NCBI GenBank assembly: GCA_963725425.1
Contig: CAVRYJ010000031.1
Location: 434,001 to 498,000 of the forward strand
Source of the DNA: Clostridium_I sp963725425
Lineage (GTDB): Bacteria > Bacillota > Clostridia > Clostridiales > Clostridiaceae
Length of the DNA stretch: 64,000 bases
Direction of reading: 5' to 3'
Below the pieces are notes generated by a model. The model had not been told where the DNA came from, did no database searches, and was given only the letters and a program-made list of their open reading frames with translations. Every line of letters begins with the position of its first letter. Position 1 is the stretch's first letter. Position numbers and translations under genes: made by a program. Positions 27,882 to 35,756 of this stretch are shown here, piece after piece.

Positions 27882-28727
27882 ATGAAAATTCTAATTACAG
27901 GAGCTGAAAGTAATTTAGGCAAATATATAGAAACTTATATTGGACAAACGAATCAAACCTTTGCTTTCACAAAGGAGATACTGGATATATCCAAAAAAGA
28001 TCTTACCTATAAAACCATAACCTCAGTGAATCCTGACATAGTTATACATTTGGATTCACAGGATAATATTGAAACATGTGAAATGGATGAATCCAGCGCA
28101 TATACACAGAACACCATAGGTACACTAAATGTTGCCTATCCTTGTAGTATACTTAACATACCCATAATTTATCTATCTACTTCCTATGTCTATAGTAACA
28201 AATGTAAATGCAGTAATTTTGAAACTGATGAATGTAATCCTGTTAATATATATGGAAGAACAAAACTAGCTGGTGAAAAACTCATCAGAACTCTTTGCAA
28301 AAAATACTTTATAATTAGAACGGGTTGGTTATTTGGGTATGATGACTGTTTCGTCAATAAAATAATTAGCAACAGAAATTATTCCCTATTTGTTTGTAGC
28401 CCAGAAGTTGGGAATCCGACCTATGTAGAAGACCTTTGTGACGCCATAAAAGAAATGCTTCATTCTGATTTATATGGAATTTACAACTGCTGCAATCCTC
28501 CAAGCATAAGCAAATCTCTTTGGATTAAAGAGATTTTCAGCCTAGCAAATATCGAAAGAAGCATTTTAGAACTACCCGAAAACTTTATTACTAACACTGC
28601 AAAACGTCCACAAAATTGTTCTCTTAATATCTCGCTTATAAAAAATTGTTTTAATATAGATTTTCCAAGCTCTAATGTAAGGCTTTTAGAATATATGAAC
28701 AAAAAGGGATATGTATTAAAAGAGTAG
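27882..28727 (+). CDS. RmlD-like NAD(P)-dependent sugar-nucleotide reductase (SDR)
   Basis: A 281-residue extended SDR close to dTDP-4-dehydrorhamnose reductase. The nucleotide-binding start MKILITGAESNLG is a variant of TGxxGxxG. The catalytic Tyr/Lys pair is in YGRTKLAGEK (about 126-135), and STSYVYS is the Ser/Tyr strand. It is preceded by CGGAGGT. No rmlA, rmlB or rmlC is next to it, so a rhamnose role is not certain; it may act in another deoxysugar pathway. It is divergent from HelD and convergent with birA. Confidence 0.8.
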   Translation: MKILITGAESNLGKYIETYIGQTNQTFAFTKEILDISKKDLTYKTITSVNPDIVIHLDSQDNIETCEMDESSAYTQNTIGTLNVAYPCSILNIPIIYLSTSYVYSNKCKCSNFETDECNPVNIYGRTKLAGEKLIRTLCKKYFIIRTGWLFGYDDCFVNKIISNRNYSLFVCSPEVGNPTYVEDLCDAIKEMLHSDLYGIYNCCNPPSISKSLWIKEIFSLANIERSILELPENFITNTAKRPQNCSLNISLIKNCFNIDFPSSNVRLLEYMNKKGYVLKE

Positions 28728-28776
28728 TGTAAAGTTTTTGACTTACACTTGCTAATGCAAAGTAACATCTTAGATA

Positions 28777-29762
28777 CTAAATATAGCTTTTCTTACCTCT
28801 TATTGACACCTCTCCAGAGATAAGTGCTTCATGTTTTCCATCTTCATATTGTACAACTAAACTGCCATCTTCCTTTAGTTCTAGAGCTTCAGCGTTTATG
28901 GCAACACCCCTTTTAATAACCATAATTTCTCTTCCTACTAAAATAGATTTTTCTCTGCAAATTGAAATGGTTTTTTTTATGTCGTCCTTATCAATATAAT
29001 CCTTATATAAAACCTCTAGATTATTGAGAATACCTGCTACTAAAACTTTTCTATCAACTTTCATTCCTGTTTCTAATTTAAGAGAAGTTGCAACTTTACT
29101 TACCTCCTCATCAAAATCATCAGCATCAACATTAACATTTATGCCAATCCCCATTACAACAAAGTTCACCATTGTAAGTTCACAGCTCATCTCAGTCAAT
29201 ATTCCACATACTTTTTTATTGTTTATTATTATGTCATTAGGCCATTTGATAAGGCTCTCTATGTTCATATCACAGAGTGCCTTATTAACTGCTGCCGCTG
29301 CGATCTGAGTAAGCAGTGAAACCTTCATAGGATCAATTCTCGGTTTCATTATAATTGACATCCATATTCCTTTACCATTAGGTGAGATAAAATTTCTTCC
29401 AAGCCGTCCCTTTCCATTAGTCTGCTCCTCACTTATTACTACTGTTCCATGCACAGCGCCAGTAGAAGCCAATTTTTTGCCTCTAAGTTGGTTGAATCTA
29501 AAGAATTAAAATGTATTATATTTCTCCCTAATTTTTCTGTTTCTAATTTGTCCCCTATTTCCTCATAAGTTAATTTATCAGGACAAGATACTAATCTATA
29601 TCCTCGTTTTGATATAGATTCAATTTCATATCCCTCTGCTTTTAACTGATTAATACATTTCCAAATTGCAGTTCTGCTTACCTCAAAACTTTCACTTATT
29701 TTTCCACCAGAAACAAAGGCATCTCGATTTGTCTTTAATAATTTTAATATTTCTTTTTTCAA
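28777..29762 (-). pseudogene. birA: bifunctional biotin ligase/repressor BirA, single frameshift
   Basis: Two frames together give a 328-residue BirA. An N-terminal winged helix (about 1-65, GGKISESFEVSRTAIWKCINQL) is followed by the ligase domain with GKGRLGRNF and KWPNDI, which bind biotin and ATP, and a small C-terminal SH3-like domain. The start is TTG at 29762 with GGAGG upstream. The frame breaks in the six-T run 29473-29478. One more base would join NLEAKK to LASTGAVHGTVV. BirA attaches biotin to acetyl-CoA carboxylase and represses biotin uptake or synthesis genes. The otherwise perfect sequence and the likely essential role point to a sequence error rather than decay. Confidence 0.88.
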
Positions 29763-29816
29763 TATTTTGCCTCCAATATATTTTATCTAGTCGCCATAGT
29801 GACTTTGATTCAAGTA

Positions 29817-29975
29817 AGGCATCTGAAAAGAAATAACGAGTCAAGGATTCTGAGGATATTTTGCGGGAGGCGAGGAGCCATTACCTGCGCATATTGATAT
29901 ATGTAATGGTTATTGCGACGAAGTATACCACAAAATAGACCAGAATACTGACTTGTTATTTCTTTGATGATGCCT
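29817..29975. repeat. palindromic repeat family A, long form with apical insert
   Basis: A 159-bp palindrome from AGGCATC to GATGCCT, with the same arms as the copy at 21315-21430. Its apex contains about 40 extra bases (CATTACC...GGTTATTGCGAC), themselves partly dyadic around CATATTGATATATG. Confidence 0.8.
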
Positions 29976-29983
29976 ACTACTAC

Positions 29984-31267
29984 TCAGATTGTATCTTTAC
30001 CCAATGTTAAAATTACTTGAACTTTGTGAAAAATATTATAAAGTAGCTGTACAAAGGAAAATACCATTATGAATATCAATGGAAAAAAATATCTGCTCTG
30101 ACCTTCTGTTATAAATTGAGTTATGCTGAACATATAAAAAAGCATTAGAAGGTATACCTGAAATTTATAATTTATATTATCCCTACTACCCTTATTTTCA
30201 ACTAAATCTTTAATTTTCATTACACTTAAAATTAAAATGTATATAAGTGCAGGAATAAACACTATTTTTCTTATTGTTTGAGTAAATATTTGCAATTTAT
30301 GTTCTTGTTCATAGCTAAAATTATTCCCTGGAAAAACCCATGAAATATCTTCACCTGCAAAATATGTATTTCTTAATCTCATAATTCCTAATTGAACAAA
30401 CCTTGTTTTATGTGATGTTATCCATTTTGAAGCTGCTGCCTTAAATATTTTACACCGAGTTGCTCTATTTCCATTTTTGTAAGGCGCAGTGTTTACAACT
30501 GAGTTTTTTACATCACTTGAAGACATCCAACCTCCAGTATTATTTTGTGAATTATTATTTATGTAGAGAACTACTCCACTATTTGTGGAGACATATGTAA
30601 GTTGTCCCATGAGCTTTGAATTTCTTATTACTAGTGGTGAAATAGTTAAAAGCGTACATGCTAGAATAATCAAACTTGATAACACTGTTTTCTTTAACTT
30701 TCTTGTACAAATTAACTCCACTAAAAAAATTCCTAACACATATACTAAAAATGATGCATGTATAATTGTAATAAAACCTGTTAGAATTCCCATGTAAATA
30801 TACTTATATTTGACCTTACTTAAATAAATTGCTGTTACCATTAATAATCCCGTAGTCATTAGTATTTCTTTTGCTAAAATACTGTTATAAAATATATTAT
30901 TAGGAAATAACACAAACACAATAAAAACTGTTTTCCTTACTATTTCCTTAATCGCTAATTTTCTTAATATATAATAAAATAATATATAACTTGCACCTGT
31001 TAAAATCAAATTGAATATCTTTGCTTTAATAATACCCGCTCCAAATATGGAATATACAAAACCTAAAGTAATTGGATAACCGATAGCCTGCCTTGTATCT
31101 CCCCAAAAGCCTCCATTTGCTATATCTGTTGCAAGCTGGTTGTAGTAATTAAAATCCGAAATCGGTGTAGTCTTAATAAAAACTACCCATAAAATGCTTA
31201 ATATTAATCCAAGTATTATAACTATGTAATAGTAGTAATTTTTTATTTTATTTACTAGAAACTTCAC
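29984..31267 (-). CDS. GT-C superfamily membrane glycosyltransferase-like protein
   Basis: A 427-residue protein with about ten hydrophobic helices and an extracytoplasmic loop near residues 210-300. The first loop has TTPISDFNYYNQLA, an acidic motif where GT39/PMT-type enzymes keep their catalytic Asp. GYPITLGFVYSIFG and LFPNNIFYNSILAKE follow. It likely uses a polyprenyl-phosphate sugar to modify a surface polymer or protein. The start is GTG at 31267 with GGGGGAA upstream. Monocistronic, bounded by a repeat on one side and a terminator on the other. Donor and acceptor unknown. Distinct from the GT39 gene at 5-7 kb. Confidence 0.75.
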   Translation of the reverse strand: MKFLVNKIKNYYYYIVIILGLILSILWVVFIKTTPISDFNYYNQLATDIANGGFWGDTRQAIGYPITLGFVYSIFGAGIIKAKIFNLILTGASYILFYYILRKLAIKEIVRKTVFIVFVLFPNNIFYNSILAKEILMTTGLLMVTAIYLSKVKYKYIYMGILTGFITIIHASFLVYVLGIFLVELICTRKLKKTVLSSLIILACTLLTISPLVIRNSKLMGQLTYVSTNSGVVLYINNNSQNNTGGWMSSSDVKNSVVNTAPYKNGNRATRCKIFKAAASKWITSHKTRFVQLGIMRLRNTYFAGEDISWVFPGNNFSYEQEHKLQIFTQTIRKIVFIPALIYILILSVMKIKDLVENKGSRDNINYKFQVYLLMLFYMFSITQFITEGQSRYFFPLIFIMVFSFVQLLYNIFHKVQVILTLGKDTI

Positions 31268-31302
31268 TAAGCTATTCCCCCGTCCGATTAATTTCTAATT
31301 AC

Positions 31303-31344
31303 AAAAAGCACTATATAAAGAATATCATATACAGTGCTTTTTCT
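31303..31344. terminator. bidirectional hairpin between the GT-C gene and the PTS operon
   Basis: AAAAAGCACT and AGTGCTTTTT flank a 19-base loop, giving an A-run/T-run on both sides. Confidence 0.65.
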
Positions 31345-31606
31345 ACAAGTCAAATCCTCTTGAGATATTTAATTTGAAGTTTTTATTAAAATTTCACCAA
31401 TTTTTCTTTCCATTTTAACCTTCAATCAGAAGTTCACAAAGTCTTCTAATTTCATCTCAAAGGTGGAAACTTTTATTAACTACGAGCCGAAATCAAATTA
31501 CTTTTAACCTAATTTATACACATGATAAGTTCTTTAGCTACTCAACTCTTCTTAAATCTAGATTGCACCGCTCGCTTTACAACATCAAAAAAGCTTAATG
31601 AAGAAA
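31345..31606. other. intergenic region downstream of manO
   Basis: About 260 bp of AT-rich sequence; no gene, RNA or strong repeat recognised. Confidence 0.35.
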
Positions 31607-31918
31607 TCATATGATCTGGTTTAACATATTTTCGAACAACACGAAGTACTTTTTTGGTTCTTTAGAAGAAAACGTATATGTAACATTTTTTTTAGTTCGG
31701 ATGGCATATCGTGGAATCCACTTTCCTTTTAGCAATACGGACGCAATTACATAGTCAACATCTTCCCAAGGAATTTGAATACATTTGCCAGAATCATGAG
31801 AATTATAAAACTCAAAACTTTTGTCTCCGATCATGATTTTCCCATAGTCGGTAAAACCTCCAAAAGATGTTGCATCAATTACTATATCCACCTTAGTATT
31901 GAGTGATTGAACCATACG
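31607..31918 (-). CDS. manO: DUF956 (ManO-like) protein of the mannose PTS operon
   Basis: A 103-residue protein beginning MVQSLNTKVDIVIDATSFGG, the conserved DUF956 start, with TDYGKIMIGDK and FEFYN next. Members are encoded at the end of mannose-family PTS operons in Firmicutes, where ManO affects operon expression. The start is ATG at 31918, with GAGGTAGAGCGT just upstream; the longer frame up to 31963 is rejected on that basis. It is last in the PTS operon, about 80 bp after EIID, with only a small gap and no terminator between them. Confidence 0.85.
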   Translation of the reverse strand, partial: RMVQSLNTKVDIVIDATSFGGFTDYGKIMIGDKSFEFYNSHDSGKCIQIPWEDVDYVIASVLLKGKWIPRYAIRTKKNVTYTFSSKEPKKYFVLFENMLNQII

Positions 31919-31999
31919 CTCTACCTCTTTTCTATTTACTTTAACTGTTTTGTGTTTTAACAAAAGCCCAGGCCAAAAGGCCCAGGCTGAATAAAAATA

Positions 32000-32911
32000 T
32001 TACATTAATCCGATTAAGTGGAAAACAATACCCACTACGAATAGTCCAAGAATAATGATAATTGGAGATACTTTTTTCTTAAGTAGCCACATGCAAAGAA
32101 ATGTCAACGCTAATCCTGCAAGTCCAGGAATAAGTGAATCCAAGTTATTTTGCAATGTTGTAACCTTGTGATCAGTTAATGACAATCCACCTGATTGTTG
32201 AAGTAGAGCTTGTTGAATACCCTTTGCTCCAGCAGGAATTTTGCTCCAATCAATGAAGCCACCGTCAGCTATCTTAACGGATGATACTGTTGGTGTAAAT
32301 TTAACAGATACCCATCTGTTAACTAATGATCCTAAAATGAACATACCAAGGATGGATGCTCCCTTTGTAACATCTTGTAGTAAATTACCTGATACATCAT
32401 CAGTGATACGAGAGCCTGCTTTGTAACCAAACTCTTGTGTATACCACATAAATGTCATACGGATGATATTCCAACCGAAGAAAAAGATAATTGGTCCAAG
32501 GATGTTACCACTCATAGCAAGAGAACCAGCTAATGCTCCTAGAATTGGCCTAACAGTAAACCAGAAAACTGGATCTCCCACACCTGCTAAAGGTCCCATC
32601 ATACCAACTTTAACACCTTGAATAGTTACGTCATCCACTGGTAAACCATTTGCACGATCTTCTTCTAATGCTAATGTTACACCAACGACTGGTGAAGCTA
32701 CATATGGGTGAGTGTTAAAGAACTCCATATGACGTTTTAATGCAGCTATTCGATCTTCTTTATTTTTATATAATTTCTTTATTGCGGGAATCATCAAGTA
32801 AGTCCAACCACCATTTTGCATTCTTTCATAGTTCCATGAACCTTGAAGAAATTGTGAACGCCACCAGACAGAAATACGATCTTTTTTTGTTAATTCTAAT
32901 TTATTTGCCAT
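32000..32911 (-). CDS. manZ: mannose/fructose-family PTS EIID
   Basis: A 303-residue membrane component. The N-terminal WWRSQFLQGSWNYERMQNGG motif, the MEFFNTHPYVASPVVGVTLALEE segment (shown here in part) and GPLAGVGDPVFWFTVRPI are standard for ManZ/LevG. It has few full membrane helices, mostly at the C-terminus. With EIIC it forms the sugar channel. AAAGGAGGGG precedes ATG at 32911. It lies 19 bp after EIIC in the same operon. Length normal. Confidence 0.92.
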   Translation of the reverse strand: MANKLELTKKDRISVWWRSQFLQGSWNYERMQNGGWTYLMIPAIKKLYKNKEDRIAALKRHMEFFNTHPYVASPVVGVTLALEEDRANGLPVDDVTIQGVKVGMMGPLAGVGDPVFWFTVRPILGALAGSLAMSGNILGPIIFFFGWNIIRMTFMWYTQEFGYKAGSRITDDVSGNLLQDVTKGASILGMFILGSLVNRWVSVKFTPTVSSVKIADGGFIDWSKIPAGAKGIQQALLQQSGGLSLTDHKVTTLQNNLDSLIPGLAGLALTFLCMWLLKKKVSPIIIILGLFVVGIVFHLIGLM

Positions 32912-32930
32912 TTTAATTTCCCCTCCTTTC

Positions 32931-33737
32931 TTAGTAGTTATCTATAATATCGCCTAATGGATCACCAGTATTTGAACTTCCACCATTACCTGAGCCACCT
33001 TGTTTAATAAGCTTTAAGTAAATAAGAGCCAAACATATACCGATAGCACCAAGTCCGATAAGTGTGATTTGTGTAACAGTTGCTAACACAAAACCAATTG
33101 CAAAGAATGGCCATACTTCTTTTGTAGCCATCATGTTGATTACCATTGCATAACCTACAGCTACGACCATTCCACCACCGATTGCTAAACCAGCTGTTAA
33201 CCAAGCAGGCATTTCTAAAAGTAATGTACGAATTGGACCAGCGCCTAAAGCTAAAATCAAAACTGCTGGAATTGCAATACGCACACCTTGCATACAAATT
33301 GCAACAATATGCCACATTTCTAATCTTCCTATATCGCCTTTTTCAGCAGCAGCATCCATCAAATGTACAATTGCTGTAGCTATAGTTCTACAAAGAATTG
33401 TTAATAATAATCCTGCAACTGCTAATGGAACAGCAATAGCTATAGCTGAAGGAACTCCTGCTGTACCTTGGCCACCAAGAACTAAAATAATTGCTGATGC
33501 AACAGATGCCAGTGCTGCATCTGGTGCTACGGCAGCACCGATATTGGCCCAACCTAAAGCTATCATTTGAAGAGTACCACCTAAGATTAGGCATGGTAAT
33601 AAATTACCTGTAACTAAGCCGATTAACGTACATGCAACTACTGGTTGGTGGAAGTCAAATTCATCCAAGATACCTTCTACACCAGCTAGAAATGCAACGA
33701 TAACGACTAATATCATTTGAATTATATTTAGAGTCAT
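32931..33737 (-). CDS. manY: mannose/fructose-family PTS EIIC
   Basis: A 268-residue integral membrane protein with about eight helices. Typical motifs are FLAGVEGILDEFDFHQPVVA near the N-terminus, GGTLQMIALGWANIGAAVAP and DAALASVASAI. The C-terminus ends in a Gly/Ser-rich tail (GGSGNGGSSNTGDPLGD). It forms the translocation pathway with EIID. AAGGAGG precedes ATG at 33737. Encoded 36 bp after EIIAB. Confidence 0.92.
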   Translation of the reverse strand: MTLNIIQMILVVIVAFLAGVEGILDEFDFHQPVVACTLIGLVTGNLLPCLILGGTLQMIALGWANIGAAVAPDAALASVASAIILVLGGQGTAGVPSAIAIAVPLAVAGLLLTILCRTIATAIVHLMDAAAEKGDIGRLEMWHIVAICMQGVRIAIPAVLILALGAGPIRTLLLEMPAWLTAGLAIGGGMVVAVGYAMVINMMATKEVWPFFAIGFVLATVTQITLIGLGAIGICLALIYLKLIKQGGSGNGGSSNTGDPLGDIIDNY

Positions 33738-33773
33738 GATTATTAATCCTCCTTTTTTAATTAAATAGTTATA

Positions 33774-34751
33774 TTATTTCAGTTTGTTTAATTCAACTTG
33801 TGCTTTTTTAAGAATTTCATCCATATTTTCTTTTGAATCATTTGGAACTTTACGAACATCAAAAGTTAGTCCTGCTTGTTTAAGCTTCTTGAAAGTATCA
33901 ATATCTCCTTGATTAAAAGCAAGCACTTTGCTAGGTTGAACTTTACCTACAGCGTGAGCCATAGAACCGATATTGATTGTCTTCAAAGGTACTCCGCCTT
34001 CTACTGCTCTGAGAACATCTTGTGGATTTTCAAAAAGAAGCAATGCACGTTCTCCTCCAAATTGCTTATCATTTTTTGCAAGTTTAATCATTTGATTAAC
34101 TGGAATTACATGAGCTTTAACACCTGGAGGAGCAGCTTGTGTAATCAATTTTGAACGAAGCTCATCTTTACTTACTTCATCTGACACCACAATAATTCTT
34201 GTAGGGTTCACAGATTTTGCCCAAGCAGTGGCTATTTGACCATGAAGTAAACGAGAATCAATACGAGCTAAAACATATTCGAATGATCCAGGTACACCTG
34301 TATTAGGTCTTTTAGCAGAAGTTGCTGAAGATTTACTATTATCTGCTGGTTCTAATTCTTCAGGCTTAACTTTAACCCCTTCTTTAGCTGTTTCTAAAAT
34401 ATGAGCCGCAATTTTCTGTGCTGATTCCATTGAAGAACGTGAAGCATAAGCTTCAATCACCATTGGTAAATTCATACCAGCTACGATTGCCCACTTGTCT
34501 TTGTGTTCTTCAAATAAACCATTTGCTTGGTTGAATGGTGTACCGCCCCAAAGATCAACTAAGATTAAAACCTCATCTTGGCTGTCAAAGGATGCGATTG
34601 CATCTTTCATTTTTGCTTTAAAATCATCAGGTCCTTCGCTAGGCATCAACGTAACAGCTTGTACGTTTTCTTGTTCTCCGAAAATCATTTTAGCAGATTG
34701 CAAGATGCCTTTAGCAAATTCTCCGTGACTAGCAAGAATAATTCCTACCAT
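33774..34751 (-). CDS. manX: mannose/fructose-family PTS EIIAB
   Basis: A 325-residue two-domain phosphotransferase. EIIA (1-125) has its phosphorylated His9 in IILASHGEFAKG. A Pro/Ser/Lys-rich linker (about 128-156) follows. EIIB (157-325) has its active His170 in ARIDSRLLHGQIATAW. Phosphate passes from HPr to EIIA to EIIB to the incoming sugar. TAGGAGGT precedes ATG at 34751. It is second in the operon, after a separate EIIB gene, so the system carries two EIIB units. Confidence 0.92.
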   Translation of the reverse strand: MVGIILASHGEFAKGILQSAKMIFGEQENVQAVTLMPSEGPDDFKAKMKDAIASFDSQDEVLILVDLWGGTPFNQANGLFEEHKDKWAIVAGMNLPMVIEAYASRSSMESAQKIAAHILETAKEGVKVKPEELEPADNSKSSATSAKRPNTGVPGSFEYVLARIDSRLLHGQIATAWAKSVNPTRIIVVSDEVSKDELRSKLITQAAPPGVKAHVIPVNQMIKLAKNDKQFGGERALLLFENPQDVLRAVEGGVPLKTINIGSMAHAVGKVQPSKVLAFNQGDIDTFKKLKQAGLTFDVRKVPNDSKENMDEILKKAQVELNKLK

Positions 34752-34966
34752 CTTTTATACCTCCTATTTTTTATTTGTTACAGTAAAATTTATATAAAAG
34801 TTTTGAAAAACCTGTAACCAAAATTAATAATCATAATGCTTACAACTAAAACCCATTCAAATTTATGTAAGCAATATCGTGACAAAACACCAAAACTAGT
34901 AATAAAAGGTTTACATCACGAAATACGAATGCAATGGTACTTTGGCAGAAATTTTTATGTTGAATC

Positions 34967-35440
34967 TTATAGTTTTGACATTAAATTCACTTTTGAGTCT
35001 GAAGAAACTTTTCTTATTTCTAGTTCAATGCCTTTTTCATTTAATTTTTTGAAAGCTTCAATATCTGTATCATCTACTGATACTACACTAGTTATTCGCT
35101 TTTTCCCTTCTTTAAATGACATGCCACCAATATTTACACTCTTTATGGCTACTCCACCTTCAACCATTCTTAAAACATCAGTTGGATTAGTGAATAAAAG
35201 TAGCACTCTATCAGCTTTATATTTTGGAATATTATAAGCTCTTATTGCCTCATCAATTCCTACAACACTTGATCTAATTCCTGGAGGTGCAACTTGTTCC
35301 AAAAGTGTCTTTCTAATTGAGTCCTTTATTACATCATCATTACAAACAATTATTCTTTGACATTTTGTGTCTCTTGACCAAATTGTTGCTACTTGACCAT
35401 GTATTAATCTGTCATCAATTCTCGCTAACACTATATTCAT
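34967..35440 (-). CDS. mannose/fructose-family PTS EIIB (separate subunit)
   Basis: A 157-residue stand-alone EIIB with active His14 in ARIDDRLIHGQVATIW, followed by APPGIRSSVVGIDEAI and ILVLLFTNPTDVLRMVEGG-type segments. It is the first gene behind the sigma-54 promoter (35495-35512). GAGGAGG lies before ATG. A gap of 215 bp separates it from EIIAB. A second EIIB in the same operon could serve as another phosphate donor, or as the partner that signals to LevR (inference). Confidence 0.9.
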   Translation of the reverse strand: MNIVLARIDDRLIHGQVATIWSRDTKCQRIIVCNDDVIKDSIRKTLLEQVAPPGIRSSVVGIDEAIRAYNIPKYKADRVLLLFTNPTDVLRMVEGGVAIKSVNIGGMSFKEGKKRITSVVSVDDTDIEAFKKLNEKGIELEIRKVSSDSKVNLMSKL

Positions 35441-35494
35441 TATAAATCATCCTCCTCATCAAAAATCTCACCTAAGTTGTCACACTTTTATATA

Positions 35495-35512
35495 TAGCAA
35501 TTGTCGTGCCAA
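35495..35512 (-). promoter_or_regulatory. sigma-54 (-24/-12) promoter of the mannose-type PTS operon
   Basis: On the minus strand TTGGCACGACAATTGCTA matches the sigma-54 consensus TGGCAC-N5-TTGCW exactly. It is 55 bp upstream of the EIIB start and directly across from a LevR-type activator gene. Confidence 0.92.
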
Positions 35513-35515
35513 CAT

Positions 35516-35684
35516 AGTGTATCAAAATTTATATTTCATTCTATTACTTTAAAAATAGCGGTTTATTATACAAATGATTTGTCGAATTTAAAAATATTTG
35601 ATACACTTTTGTCATTTGTAATACTCTAAAGTACAAATTTCACTATAAATAATACAATCTATTTAAAATATTACATAGTGTATC
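35516..35684. promoter_or_regulatory. candidate LevR upstream activating sites
   Basis: The word AGTGTATC occurs at 35516-35523, in inverse as GATACACT at 35600-35607, and again at 35677-35684. The first two extend to AGTGTATCAAA / TTTGATACACT. The inverted copy lies about 100 bp upstream of the sigma-54 promoter, the normal distance for enhancer-type sites. Confidence 0.55.
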
Positions 35685-35756
35685 CCACTCACAATGTTTT
35701 TATTAGGAATACTGAAAAAAACTATCGGTACCACAATCTATGTTCTTTTACATTTC

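Noticed and set aside
33004..33594. Open frames within the EIIC gene on the same and opposite strand
   Set aside because: They are long only because of the Gly/Ala-rich EIIC codons. They have odd Tyr/Ser/Arg-rich composition and no start signals.
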